This document shows, in pieces, positions 1-8,217 of a stretch of 64,000 nucleotides of DNA (the first letter of the stretch is position 1; each line of letters begins with the position of its first letter). The notes below the pieces were generated by a model, which made no database searches, was not told the DNA's origin, and saw nothing but the letters and a program-made list of their open reading frames with translations. The translations under genes and the position numbers were made by a program. This stretch comes from Thalassotalea sp. PS06 (GTDB lineage: Bacteria > Pseudomonadota > Gammaproteobacteria > Enterobacterales > Alteromonadaceae): contig NZ_CP041638.1 in the NCBI RefSeq assembly GCF_007197775.1, positions 1,550,001 to 1,614,000 of the forward strand, in the 5' to 3' direction.

Positions 1-2
1 CA

Positions 3-218
3 AAAATAATATGGTTAGCGTTATTCATATTGATTAGCGAAATTGTATTATTTGCGATTTATAGTGTGGTTTGGTCGCGCGATATTGGTGCTGAAATATA
101 CTGGCAATGGCTGTTTGCATTGCTGGTGATAGCCGCGGGGAAATTTATTCCCCGGGTTCGATTGAATCTGGCTGAGTTTCCTTTCAAGGTTGAAGAAAGC
201 AAAAAGCCAGTTAAGTAA
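3..218 (+). CDS. C-terminal fragment of a membrane protein of unknown function (cut by window edge)
   Basis: The reading frame is open from the first bases of the window to a TAA at 216-218, so only about 71 C-terminal residues are visible. A TTG at 30 could serve as a start, but the frame runs upstream of it without a stop, so a longer protein is more likely. Two hydrophobic stretches (around IWLALFILISEIVLF and WLFALLVIAAG) look like membrane helices, followed by a short polar, lysine-rich tail. It converges with the metallohydrolase gene, whose stop lies 1 base away. I do not recognise the family. Confidence 0.5.
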   Translation, partial: KIIWLALFILISEIVLFAIYSVVWSRDIGAEIYWQWLFALLVIAAGKFIPRVRLNLAEFPFKVEESKKPVK

Positions 219-219
219 A

Positions 220-1080
220 TTAGGCGACTTTAACAGGTAGTTTGAAATACACCTGGCCATTGTCTTCTGGCGAGGGTAATTTACCTGCCTGAATATTGCA
301 TTGCAATGATGGAAAAATCAGCTTTGGATTGGCAAGCGTGGCGTCTCTTTCTTCTCTGACTTTGACATAATCCTGCTCGTCGATACCTTCCCGTACCTGA
401 ATGTTTGCTTGTTTTTGCTCGGCAACCGTACAATGGAAGGCCAGCTCTCGCCCTTGCGGTTGGTAGTCGTGGCACATGTACAGGCAAGTATCATCTCCCA
501 ATGCATATAGCTTTTGGATTGATGAATAAAGTAATCTGGCATCACCGCCTGGGAAATCACAACGTGCTGAACCGGAATCTGGCATAAACAGGGTGTCGCC
601 GATAAATGCGTGTTTGCCGATCACAAAGGTGATGCTGTCAGGAGTGTGGCCTGGAGTTTCAAGGATATCAATATTCAACGCCCCCAGAGTTAGGTTATCT
701 CCCTCGCGAAGCAGACGGTCAAAGTGCTGACCGCTTTCGTTTATCTGCTTGGCCATATTAAAGATAACTTTAAATGTGGATTGAGTGCGCTTGATATTGG
801 TACTGATACCAATTTCACCACCGAGTTTTGACTTTATATAAGTAGCACTAGAGATATGATCGGCATGAGCATGAGTTTCAAGAATATAGGCGAGCTTGAG
901 ATCCTTGTCTTTTATATAGTTAATTAATTCATCACTGAATTCAGAGCTCACCTGACATGCTACTGGATCAAAGTCCAGAGCGGGATCGATTATCGCGCAC
1001 ATCCTGGTCTGAGGGCAGGACACGATATAAGTTAACGTGAATGATGCCTGATGGAAAAATGCTTTAATATCCGGGTTCAT
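220..1080 (-). CDS. MBL-fold metallohydrolase, ETHE1/persulfide-dioxygenase-like
   Basis: A 286-residue metallo-beta-lactamase fold protein. The metal-binding THAHADH motif is at residues 69-75, a TPGHTPDS histidine near 140, GDTLF near 159 and a late CHDY histidine. The combination GDTLFMPDSGSARCDF with the nearby PGGDA is typical of the ETHE1/Blh subgroup, which uses one iron to oxidise glutathione persulfide to sulfite, rather than of glyoxalase II. Family knowledge therefore suggests sulfide or persulfide detoxification in the cytoplasm. No rhodanese or sulfide-quinone reductase gene lies beside it, so the substrate is inferred. The gene is single, convergent with the fragment at its 3' end, and 42 bases downstream of rnhA on the same strand, so co-transcription with rnhA is possible. 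Confidence 0.85.
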   Translation of the reverse strand: MNPDIKAFFHQASFTLTYIVSCPQTRMCAIIDPALDFDPVACQVSSEFSDELINYIKDKDLKLAYILETHAHADHISSATYIKSKLGGEIGISTNIKRTQSTFKVIFNMAKQINESGQHFDRLLREGDNLTLGALNIDILETPGHTPDSITFVIGKHAFIGDTLFMPDSGSARCDFPGGDARLLYSSIQKLYALGDDTCLYMCHDYQPQGRELAFHCTVAEQKQANIQVREGIDEQDYVKVREERDATLANPKLIFPSLQCNIQAGKLPSPEDNGQVYFKLPVKVA

Positions 1081-1122
1081 GATTCATCCTGAGTCGAAAA
1101 AAACAGCCATAACTTAACTCAT

Positions 1123-1584
1123 TTAATCCGTGTAGCCTACATCTTCGAGTAAATTTTTTCCTTCGGCAGCGGTTCGAGCTAATTCATCACAACGCTCATT
1201 TTCAGGGTGGCCGGAGTGACCTTTAACCCACTTCCAATCGATTTTATGACGTTGAGTTTCCTGATGCAGTCGCTTCCAGAGATCGGCATTTTTTACCGCC
1301 TGCTTGGATGAAGTCCGCCAATTGTTTTTTAGCCAGTTGTGGATCCACTGGGTAATACCTTGGCGCACATATTGGCTATCTGTTGTCAGGGTGATAGCAC
1401 AACTTTCTTTCAGCGATTCTAGAGCGACAATGGTTGCCAGCATTTCCATACGGTTATTGGTGGTGCGTTTATACCCTTGAGAAAGCTCTTTGCGATGTTC
1501 CTTATAAATGAGGATTGCACCGTAACCGCCGGGACCGGGATTACCCAGGCAGGAACCGTCGGTGTAAATATCAACTTTTTTCAT
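1123..1584 (-). CDS. rnhA: Ribonuclease HI
   Basis: Cleaves the RNA strand of RNA-DNA hybrids (R-loops, primer remnants). At 153 residues it matches the E. coli enzyme (155). The acidic catalytic residues are visible: Asp9 in [15 protein letters not shown], Glu47 in NNRMEM, Asp69 in TTDSQYV, and the late [16 protein letters not shown] motif carrying the conserved His and last Asp. It is transcribed divergently from dnaQ across a 144-base gap, the same head-to-head arrangement as in E. coli and many gammaproteobacteria, which supports both calls. Confidence 0.97.
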   Translation of the reverse strand: MKKVDIYTDGSCLGNPGPGGYGAILIYKEHRKELSQGYKRTTNNRMEMLATIVALESLKESCAITLTTDSQYVRQGITQWIHNWLKNNWRTSSKQAVKNADLWKRLHQETQRHKIDWKWVKGHSGHPENERCDELARTAAEGKNLLEDVGYTD

Positions 1585-1728
1585 AGGCTGCTTATTGTTT
1601 CTTTGCTTATTGCTGATGCCAGTGTAACATCATACTAATTCTTCGGCTTGGCTTTTACCAGGCGGGGCTAAATTTAAGCCCAGACTTATTTTCCAGGTCT
1701 GTTATTCAAAATTAATCAGGTATATCAG

Positions 1729-2469
1729 GTGCAAGAAACGCAACAAGAGCGACTTATTATTCTCGATACGGAAACCACTGGTATTGATCCAAAAGCAGGG
1801 CACCGTATTGTTGAAATAGGCTGTGTTGAGATGATCAACCGAAAACTCACCGGTCGTAATTATCATGTTTACATCAACCCTCAAATGGAGATGGAGCAGG
1901 AAGTCATCGACGTTCACGGATTGACCAATGATTTTCTTGCCGACAAGCCTTTGTTTCACCAGGTTGCAAACGATTTCCTCGAGTTTATTCGCGGTGCCGA
2001 ACTGATTATCCACAATGCCAAGTTCGACGTTGGCTTTATGGATCACGAATTTGCGATGGTTAATCGCGGTCTACCCATGACCGCTGACGTTTGTACCATT
2101 ACCGATACTTTAGCGGTTTCCCGAGATGAATTTGGTTCGCCGAAAACCTTGGACTTTCTCGCTAAGCATTATCGCGTAGACAAGCTCATCGACCGTACCT
2201 ATCACGGCGCATTAATCGATGCGCAGTTACTGGCTTTCGTTTACATCGAAATGACCAGAAAACAAAATATCCTCAATTTACAGCATGGTGATGGTAGTGA
2301 AGGGGATAGCTCTGGAATTCGTCGCTTAGATGTAAATCGCGTCCCGTTACCTGTGATCATGGCAAGCGCGGATGAATTACAGGCTCATGAAGAACGATTA
2401 GATATTGTTGAAAACAAAGGTAGTTCTCCTGTTTGGCGCTCATCTGTTGAAGAAACAACAGCCGAATAG
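1729..2469 (+). CDS. dnaQ: DNA polymerase III epsilon subunit (proofreading exonuclease)
   Basis: The 3'-5' exonuclease of the replicative polymerase core. DEDDh motifs are present: ExoI ILDTETTG (Asp13, Glu15), ExoII NAKFDVGFMDHE, and ExoIII with HGALIDAQLLA. The 246-residue length fits. The C-terminal segment (VPLPVIMASADE followed by ERLDIVENKG) is the polymerase-alpha-binding tail and, with the preceding linker, probably includes the clamp-binding motif. The start is a GTG at 1729; no ATG in frame gives the expected N-terminus and the Shine-Dalgarno is weak (AGG a few bases upstream). Divergent from rnhA. Confidence 0.96.
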   Translation: MQETQQERLIILDTETTGIDPKAGHRIVEIGCVEMINRKLTGRNYHVYINPQMEMEQEVIDVHGLTNDFLADKPLFHQVANDFLEFIRGAELIIHNAKFDVGFMDHEFAMVNRGLPMTADVCTITDTLAVSRDEFGSPKTLDFLAKHYRVDKLIDRTYHGALIDAQLLAFVYIEMTRKQNILNLQHGDGSEGDSSGIRRLDVNRVPLPVIMASADELQAHEERLDIVENKGSSPVWRSSVEETTAE

Positions 2470-2564
2470 AGACGTTTAAAGCTTAATAAATACGCAAGCT
2501 AGCGGGCTATTTAATCGTTTTGTTCGACATTTGTTCAGTCAGTAAGTTTTATCTGAAAAAAGTG

Positions 2565-2593
2565 TTGACTCATGCAAATCATAACCGTATTAT
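2565..2593 (+). promoter_or_regulatory. Promoter of the tRNA-Asp array
   Basis: TTGACT at 2565-2570 and TATTAT at 2588-2593 are separated by exactly 17 bases. A GC-rich discriminator (CCCGCCGC) follows, as expected for a strong, stringently controlled stable-RNA promoter. The first tRNA begins 42 bases after the -10 box. Confidence 0.8.
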
Positions 2594-2635
2594 TCCCGCC
2601 GCATTCAACGACATGTTGAACAAAGACCGAGATGC

Positions 2636-2712
2636 GGAGTGGTAGTTCAGTTGGTTAGAATACCGGCCTGTCACGCCGGGGGTCGCGGGTTCGAGTCCCG
2701 TCCACTCCGCCA
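2636..2712 (+). tRNA. tRNA-Asp(GTC), copy 1
   Basis: 77 bases with encoded CCA. The acceptor GGAGTGG pairs with CCACTCC, the anticodon loop CTGTCAC carries GTC, and the T-loop TTCGAGT is standard. First of five identical copies. Flanked by short complementary sequences (2622-2627 and 2718-2723). Confidence 0.98.
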
Positions 2713-2740
2713 ACTTTGTCTTTAAATTTGTATCCTAAGT

Positions 2741-2817
2741 GGAGTGGTAGTTCAGTTGGTTAGAATACCGGCCTGTCACGCCGGGGGTCGCGGGTTCGAG
2801 TCCCGTCCACTCCGCCA
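2741..2817 (+). tRNA. tRNA-Asp(GTC), copy 2
   Basis: Identical to copy 1 over 77 bases including CCA. The 28-base spacer before it differs from the other spacers. An 8-base upstream flank (2727-2734) is perfectly complementary to the downstream flank (2820-2827). Confidence 0.98.
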
Positions 2818-2843
2818 ACGATACAAATAGAAATTGCGCACGT

Positions 2844-2920
2844 GGAGTGGTAGTTCAGTTGGTTAGAATACCGGCCTGTCACGCCGGGGGTCGCGGGTTC
2901 GAGTCCCGTCCACTCCGCCA
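2844..2920 (+). tRNA. tRNA-Asp(GTC), copy 3
   Basis: Identical to the other copies, with encoded CCA. Upstream AGAAATTG (2829-2836) is perfectly complementary to downstream CAATTTCT (2922-2929). Confidence 0.98.
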
Positions 2921-2958
2921 ACAATTTCTCATGTCATCTATTGCAAGATATCCTTAGC

Positions 2959-3035
2959 GGAGTGGTAGTTCAGTTGGTTAGAATACCGGCCTGTCACGCC
3001 GGGGGTCGCGGGTTCGAGTCCCGTCCACTCCGCCA
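2959..3035 (+). tRNA. tRNA-Asp(GTC), copy 4
   Basis: Identical copy with CCA. Upstream TGCAAGATAT (2942-2951) pairs with downstream ATATCTGCA (3038-3046), with a single bulged base. Confidence 0.98.
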
Positions 3036-3073
3036 ACATATCTGCACATTCAGAATGCAAATCCCTATAGCGC

Positions 3074-3150
3074 GGAGTGGTAGTTCAGTTGGTTAGAATA
3101 CCGGCCTGTCACGCCGGGGGTCGCGGGTTCGAGTCCCGTCCACTCCGCCA
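3074..3150 (+). tRNA. tRNA-Asp(GTC), copy 5
   Basis: Last identical copy, with CCA. Unlike copies 1-4 it has no clear complementary flanks, and no obvious intrinsic terminator follows it, so the 3' end of the transcript is not evident from sequence. Confidence 0.98.
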
Positions 3151-3272
3151 ACATCTCTTATTTCCCCATACTATCTTTTGTTACTTCCTAGAATCGAATC
3201 TATTTATTTGTTTTCTTTGCTATTCTTGATCTTATTCACTGAACTTATTCATTAAGCAATAAGGTTATTATC

Positions 3273-3435
3273 ATGGCAGCTAACGCGATTCCTCAAGGGT
3301 ACCATTCGGTTACTCCTTATTTAATATGTAAAAACGCCCGCTAGGCCATCGAGTTTTATCAAAAAGCATTAAATGCTGACGTAAAAATTATTCCCGATAT
3401 GCCTGGAGGCGGGGTAGCTCATGGCGAAATTCTTA
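3273..3435 (+). pseudogene. Truncated VOC/glyoxalase (PhnB-like) gene
   Basis: From ATG 3273 the frame reads MAANAIPQGYHSVTPYLICK, then NAR, a TAG at 3342-3344, then AIEFYQKALNADVKI and PGGGVAHGEI. The N-terminus and the (Q)AIEFYxKALxA helix are typical of PhnB-like vicinal-oxygen-chelate proteins, where the stop codon replaces a Gln (CAG to TAG). The frame then runs straight into the MITE-like element at 3436. Nothing resembling the C-terminal half is found beyond the element, so about half the gene has been lost. No function is expected from this remnant. Confidence 0.8.
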
Positions 3436-3709
3436 TACCAATCCCACTAAGTTTGTGCACAACTCAGAGTTAGGGCCGGGGTTCAGTTACAACATAGATT
3501 TTATTGATATAGTCATTCTATATTAATGAAATATAGGGCCGTAAATGGGCCTCTGATAAACTCCTTACGGGTGAGTTTTAAAGGCGTTTCTCCTGCGTTA
3601 CTGATTTCGACTAATTTTGAAAATGGAATAACCATTCCTAAATACCGCCGACTTGTATAAATCCCTCGGCTGACATTCTGAATAGATCACTTTTTAACGT
3701 GGATTGGTA
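3436..3709 (+). repeat. MITE-like element A (chimeric)
   Basis: Begins TACCAATC and ends GATTGGTA. The left part, to about 3632, matches the reverse complement of elements B and C. The right part (TAAATCCCTCGGCTGACATTC region) instead matches element D. Flanking trinucleotides differ (TTA left, TAA right), unlike B, C and F, as expected if recombination between two elements made this copy. It carries no transposase. Confidence 0.8.
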
Positions 3710-3722
3710 TAAACAGTGTTGC

Positions 3723-3728
3723 TATAAT
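3723..3728 (+). promoter_or_regulatory. Likely -10 box of glnS
   Basis: A perfect TATAAT lies 14 bases beyond the right end of element A and 46 bases before the glnS start. There is no good -35 at 16-18 bases; that position falls in the terminal ATTGGTAT region of the repeat, so the element end may supply part of this promoter. Confidence 0.45.
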
Positions 3729-3774
3729 GCGGCGTTATTTATTTATATTCTTAAATATTTTTGAGGTTCATTAG

Positions 3775-5445
3775 ATGTCGGAAACTGAAAACCGTCCGAG
3801 CAACTTTATACGTCAGATCATCAATGCTGACCTGGAATCAGGCAAGCACACTGGCGTACATACCCGTTTTCCTCCTGAGCCAAATGGTTATCTGCACATT
3901 GGTCATGCGAAATCTATTTGTCTGAATTTTGGTATTGCCCAGGATTATAAAGGCCAATGTAATTTACGTTTTGATGATACTAACCCTGAAAAAGAAGACA
4001 TTGATTACGTAAATTCTATTCAGGAAGACGTGAAGTGGCTTGGCTTTGAATGGTTTGGTGATGTCCGTTATTCCTCTGATTACTTTGAAAAATTGCACGG
4101 TTATGCCGTTGAGCTTATCGAGAAAGGACTGGCTTATGTCGACTTTTTAAATGCCGAAGAGATGCGCGAATACCGTGGCACTTTGACTGCACCAGGCAAG
4201 AATAGTCCTTACCGTGACACACCGGTTGAAGAAAACCTGGCTTTATTTGAAAAAATGAAGAACGGCGAATTCAAAGAAGGTGAGTGTTCTCTGCGCGCGA
4301 AAATTGATATGTCTTCAAGTTTCATGTGTATGCGCGATCCCGTGATTTATCGGGTTAAGTTTGCCCATCATCATCAAACTGGTGATAAGTGGTGCATCTA
4401 TCCGATGTATGACTTTACCCACTGTATTTCTGATGCCATCGAAGAGATTACTCACTCTTTGTGTACGCTTGAGTTTCAGGATAATCGTCGTTTGTATGAC
4501 TGGGTTATCGATAATATTTCCATTGAAACTCAACCGCGTCAGTATGAGTTTTCTCGTCTGAACCTTGAATACACGGTAATGAGTAAGCGTAAGCTTAATG
4601 CCTTGGTTGAAGAGAAACTGGTTCATGGCTGGGATGATCCTCGTATGCCGACAATTGCTGGTTTCCGCCGCCGTGGTTATACACCAGCCTCTATCCGCGA
4701 GTTTTGTAAGCGCATCGGTGTGACCAAGATGGACAACACCGTTGAAATGGGCGTATTGGAAGCCTGTATTCGAGAAGACTTAAACGAAAAAGCACCACGT
4801 GCCATGGCCGTATTAGATCCAGTTCGTGTAGTCATTGAAAATTTTGATGAAGGTAAGGTTGAGACTTTAAACGTTAAGAATCACCCAAATGATGATTCAA
4901 AAGGCTCTCGTGAAGTACCATTTACCCGCGAAGTATTTATCGAAGCAGAAGATTTTCGTGAAGAAGCAAATAAGAAGTACAAGCGTCTTGTGTTAGGTAA
5001 AGAAGTACGTTTGCGCGGCGCCTATGTCATTAAAGCCGAACGCTGTGAAAAAGATGCAGATGGTAACATTACAACCATTTACTGTACTTATGACGCTGAC
5101 ACATTGGGTAAAAACCCTGCCGATGGTCGTAAAGTAAAAGGCGTAATTCACTGGGTAAGTGCAAGCGAGAGCCTGGATGCGGAAGTTCGTTTATACGATC
5201 GCCTATTCACCGTACCAAACCCGGCGGCAGCTGAAGACTTCCACAGCGTATTGAACCCAGAGTCATTGCAAGTGATTAAAGGTGCTAAGGTTGAACCATC
5301 TCTGGTAAATGCCGTTGCAGAACAAGCATTCCAGTTTGAACGTCAAGGTTACTTCTGCCTGGATAGCAAGGAAGGCTGCAAGGATAACCTGGTATTCAAC
5401 CGAACCGTTGGACTACGAGATACCTGGGCTAAGATCGAAGGCTAA
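3775..5445 (+). CDS. glnS: Glutaminyl-tRNA synthetase
   Basis: A class I aminoacyl-tRNA synthetase that charges tRNA-Gln. At 556 residues it is the size of the E. coli enzyme (554). The signature HIGH is at residues 41-44 within [15 protein letters not shown], and the KMSKS counterpart is VMSKRKL near residue 268, the form typical of GlnRS and distinct from most GluRS. The C-terminal half is the anticodon-binding beta-barrel region. AGG upstream of ATG 3775 is the ribosome site. It is followed at once by an intrinsic terminator, so it is a single-gene unit. Its promoter is adjacent to, and possibly altered by, repeat element A. Confidence 0.97.
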   Translation: MSETENRPSNFIRQIINADLESGKHTGVHTRFPPEPNGYLHIGHAKSICLNFGIAQDYKGQCNLRFDDTNPEKEDIDYVNSIQEDVKWLGFEWFGDVRYSSDYFEKLHGYAVELIEKGLAYVDFLNAEEMREYRGTLTAPGKNSPYRDTPVEENLALFEKMKNGEFKEGECSLRAKIDMSSSFMCMRDPVIYRVKFAHHHQTGDKWCIYPMYDFTHCISDAIEEITHSLCTLEFQDNRRLYDWVIDNISIETQPRQYEFSRLNLEYTVMSKRKLNALVEEKLVHGWDDPRMPTIAGFRRRGYTPASIREFCKRIGVTKMDNTVEMGVLEACIREDLNEKAPRAMAVLDPVRVVIENFDEGKVETLNVKNHPNDDSKGSREVPFTREVFIEAEDFREEANKKYKRLVLGKEVRLRGAYVIKAERCEKDADGNITTIYCTYDADTLGKNPADGRKVKGVIHWVSASESLDAEVRLYDRLFTVPNPAAAEDFHSVLNPESLQVIKGAKVEPSLVNAVAEQAFQFERQGYFCLDSKEGCKDNLVFNRTVGLRDTWAKIEG

Positions 5446-5469
5446 TTCTTCAGCCAACATTCTCAAATA

Positions 5470-5500
5470 AAAACGGAACCTATACGGTTCCGTTTTTTTA
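5470..5500 (+). terminator. Intrinsic terminator of glnS
   Basis: ACGGAACC-TATAC-GGTTCCGT stem followed by a run of seven T, 25 bases after the glnS stop. Confidence 0.9.
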
Positions 5501-5513
5501 TTCAAACATTAAT

Positions 5514-5773
5514 TTAGACACCCACAGTAATTCTCTGGTTTTCGTTTTATTAAGACACCCACTGTAACTCACTAGTTTTTGCTTTATTAAGACACCCACT
5601 GTAACTCTCTAGTTTTTGCTTAATTAAGACACCCACTGTAACTCTCTAGTTTTTGCTTAATTAAGACACCCACTGTAACTCTCTAGTTTTTGCTTAATTA
5701 AGACACCCACTGTAATTCTCCGGTTTTGGCTTTATTAAGACACCCATGGTTCTCATCAAACGATGGGTGTCTT
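5514..5773 (+). repeat. 37-bp tandem repeat array ending in a hairpin (RAYT-associated motif)
   Basis: The core AGACACCC(A) recurs at 5516, 5553, 5590, 5627, 5664, 5701 and 5738: seven units at an exact 37-base period. Middle units are nearly identical (AAGACACCCACTGTAACTCT, then CTAGTTTTTGCTTAATT). The last unit starts a perfect 11-bp hairpin: AAGACACCCAT at 5737-5747 against ATGGGTGTCTT at 5763-5773. A further diverged inverted copy (GTGTGTGTCTTGATA) is at 5792-5806. The same core flanks the RAYT transposase at 23.6-24.6 kb, so this is probably an expanded REP-type array mobilised by such a transposase. It lies between the glnS terminator and the PhyH gene and has no spacers as a CRISPR would. 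Confidence 0.85.
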
Positions 5774-5913
5774 GATAAGTTGCGTTTAACAGTGTGTGTC
5801 TTGATAGATGACGGTGTAATCGCTGAAGTACTTGTAATGCAAGACTGGACCCTGGCTTAAAATAGATGGATGATGATATTGTGTATAGAGACAAGTGAAG
5901 GTAAATCAAAACA

Positions 5914-6753
5914 ATGACCGGGCAAGCAAAGGGTAATAACAGCCCCCACATAGCTGAGTATCGGCAAAGCTATTTGCAGGATGGTTATTTTGTGATATCC
6001 GAATGTTTTTCTAATACTCAGTTAACATCGTTAATTGAGGACGTTCAGCGAATCTATCAACTCTGGTTGAAAGCTAACTATTCTAATTACAAACATCATG
6101 CGCTAATCAACATGCATGGATTAACGGATCCTGAATATTTCCAAATTGAAAATCAAAGTATTGATCATAGAAAACGCGGTGGGTTATTTAACAAGCTGAT
6201 ACCTCAGAAACTGCATGAAATCATGGAATCTGTATTTGGCGATGAACTGTATTTTCATAACACCCAGTTGTTCTTTAATCCTTACAAAAATCGCCGTAAG
6301 CCCTATTGGCATCGCGACCTACAGTACAACGGCGAGCCTGAAACAACTCAACAAAGCTATTTGCAATCTATGCTCAGTTTACATATTCGCATTCCTTTGA
6401 TGGATGAAGAGGGCATAGAACTTGTTCCGGGTAGTCATTCGCGATGGGATAACCAGGAAGAATATGACGTGCGTTTTGAATTAAAGGATAAGAAAAACCA
6501 CCATAGCTTATCGAATGCACGATTGCTCCCGTTAAAAGCTGGCGATGCCCTGGTTTTCAGTGCCAATATGATTCATCGTGGAAACTATAGTCGGGGAGAG
6601 CGATTAGCGCTGGATTTATGTGTTGGAAACCCGCATTCGAAAACGATTAAATACCTTGATATCAAACACTTGCCGCAAGATAAAGATATGACTTATATTG
6701 ACCGTACTCAGTGGTTTGATCGTGCCAGACAATATTACAAGGTCATTGATTAA
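5914..6753 (+). CDS. Phytanoyl-CoA dioxygenase (PhyH) family oxygenase
   Basis: A 279-residue Fe(II)/2-oxoglutarate-dependent oxygenase. The facial-triad HxD is in WHRDLQYN (about residues 132-134), with the distal His in MIHRGNYSRGER (near 219), where the Arg would bind 2-oxoglutarate. The opening YLQDGYFVISECFSN is the usual PhyH start. The family hydroxylates diverse small molecules and the substrate here is unknown. The start ATG at 5914 has an upstream GAAGG. It is a lone gene between the repeat array and a decayed GNAT gene, a context that looks like accessory DNA. Confidence 0.8.
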   Translation: MTGQAKGNNSPHIAEYRQSYLQDGYFVISECFSNTQLTSLIEDVQRIYQLWLKANYSNYKHHALINMHGLTDPEYFQIENQSIDHRKRGGLFNKLIPQKLHEIMESVFGDELYFHNTQLFFNPYKNRRKPYWHRDLQYNGEPETTQQSYLQSMLSLHIRIPLMDEEGIELVPGSHSRWDNQEEYDVRFELKDKKNHHSLSNARLLPLKAGDALVFSANMIHRGNYSRGERLALDLCVGNPHSKTIKYLDIKHLPQDKDMTYIDRTQWFDRARQYYKVID

Positions 6754-6789
6754 ACGAGTTACCTTTTATTAATTATCAGGGATGAAGTA

Positions 6790-7508
6790 ATGTCACAACC
6801 AATTTCCTTTTTGTTACTAAATAAAGACAATATCAACCGACATTCTGAGCGTTTGTTAGAGGACGTCGTCAAGCTTATGCGGATGCTACGAACTCAGTAT
6901 TGTCAGCAACCCCTATTAGCATCGATTAAGGCACAGACGCAGCAGGGTTATTAATTAGCGGTTTTATTGCAGGGTAACGAGCCGAAGACTTTGGCAGGGT
7001 TTGTTATCAGTGACAAACTTGCCTGGCGAAAACATATCTATCTGGATGATTTAGTTACCGATGAAAATTGCCGGGGGCAGGGCTTTGGACAGCAAATGTT
7101 AGCGTGGTTAAAATCCTATGCATTATACCAATCACATTAAATTATTGCTCACTCAGTGAGAATTTAAAGGCTTTTAGACAAGGCTTTGATTGCAGAGAAT
7201 GGTCGTTCCATTGTCAAAATCAGTAACGCAGGATAAACGCCTTTAAAACTCACCCGTAGGGAGTTAGTGAGAGGCCCATTTACGGCCCTATATTTCATTA
7301 ATATAGAATGACTATATCAATAAAATCTATGTTGTAACTGAACCTCGGCCCTAACTCTGAGTTGTGCACAAACTTAGTGTGATTGGTATTAGACAATGGT
7401 TGTGAACAAATCCATTTAGATTCCGGGGTTCAGAGGTTTGCCGCTCATAAGTTATATCTTAATCAAGGCTATAACATTGCCAGCCATCACTTTTCGCAAA
7501 TCCTGTAG
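6790..7508 (+). pseudogene. GNAT acetyltransferase gene broken by a nonsense codon and a MITE
   Basis: ATG 6790 begins MSQPISFLLLNKDN. TAA at 6952-6954 interrupts QTQQGY(*)LAVLLQGN; a Gln codon CAA is the likely ancestor. The frame continues with the acetyl-CoA loop CRGQGFGQQML and stops inside element B at 7126. Beyond the element and one copy of the 3-bp duplication TTA it resumes exactly in frame: removing 7126-7391 gives GCA-TTA-GAC, reading KSYAL|DNGCEQIHLDSG and ending SHHFSQIL at the TAG 7506-7508. This is a classic GNAT C-terminus. The gene is inactive twice over. Confidence 0.9.
7126..7388 (+). repeat. MITE-like element B inside the GNAT gene
   Basis: 263 bp with ends TACCAATC and GATTGGTA, flanked by TTA direct repeats at 7123-7125 and 7389-7391. 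Excision of the element plus one TTA restores the host reading frame, which fixes the element borders and duplication size. It encodes no transposase and is close to element C. Confidence 0.9.
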
Positions 7509-7556
7509 CGATTTTTCATGTAACAGGGCCGTGCTAAGCGCTAATAATTAATGGCA

Positions 7557-7583
7557 ATAAAAAAGGACCTTCCGGTCCTTTAT
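7557..7583 (-). terminator. Intrinsic terminator of fur
   Basis: On the minus strand AAAGGACC-GGAA-GGTCCTTT is followed by a T-rich run, 20 bases past the fur stop. Confidence 0.85.
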
Positions 7584-7601
7584 CATCAATCATATGATCG
7601 G

Positions 7602-8045
7602 TTACTGGTGAGATTTCCGGTATTCCTCACAGGCCTCTTCATCTTCACATTCGCCGTAAAGATACAAGCTATGGTTGGTCAGCTTTATCTTATTTTTGTT
7701 GGCGATATCGATTTGACGTTGTTCGATGACATTATCCTCGAACTCAACTACTTTTCCACATTTCAGACATACCAAGTGATCGTGATGCGCTTTGTGGGAT
7801 AGTTCGAATACTGATTTGCCGCCCTCAAAATGATGGCGGGTTACAATACCGGCATCATCAAACTGGTTTAATACCCGGTAAACTGTTGCCAGGCCAATTT
7901 CTTCGTGTTGCTCGAGGAGGATTTTGTAAACGTCTTCAGCACTAATATGTTGGTTATCTGGCTTTTGTAAAATATCGAGAATTTTGACTCGAGGAAGCGT
8001 TACTTTTAATCCAGCCCTTTTTAGTTCTTCATTTTGATCTGGCAT
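7602..8045 (-). CDS. fur: Ferric uptake regulator
   Basis: An iron-responsive repressor that binds Fur boxes when loaded with Fe(II). At 147 residues it is the expected size. The winged-helix region has LKVTLPRVKILDIL and ATVYRVLNQF, the metal site is HKAHHDHLVCLKCGKVVEF, and the C-terminal acidic stretch CEDEEACEEY carries the second cysteine cluster. It is followed on the same strand by its own terminator and preceded by the flavodoxin gene fldA, the usual gammaproteobacterial neighbour whose product is iron-sparing. Confidence 0.97.
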   Translation of the reverse strand: MPDQNEELKRAGLKVTLPRVKILDILQKPDNQHISAEDVYKILLEQHEEIGLATVYRVLNQFDDAGIVTRHHFEGGKSVFELSHKAHHDHLVCLKCGKVVEFEDNVIEQRQIDIANKNKIKLTNHSLYLYGECEDEEACEEYRKSHQ

Positions 8046-8168
8046 GGAAACCTGCTTTGTTAAACAATAATTAATAGGAAATTATAGGGTGATTAACGTT
8101 AGGTTAAAACCCCTAATTGTTAAATATTTAACGACACTTATGTTCGTTAAGTTCGGATCAGACAAAGA

Positions 8169-8195
8169 AAAGCCCCGCCAAAGCAGGGCTTAGAA
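8169..8195 (-). terminator. Intrinsic terminator of fldA
   Basis: Read on the minus strand: AGCCCTGC-TTTG-GCGGGGCT then TTTCTTTG, about 25 bases after the fldA stop. It separates fldA from fur. Confidence 0.8.
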
Positions 8196-8217
8196 TTACT
8201 TCAAATCGATTACTTGA

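Noticed and set aside
5514..5773. CRISPR array
   Set aside because: The period is regular, but the whole 37-base unit is repeated with no variable spacers, and no cas genes are present.
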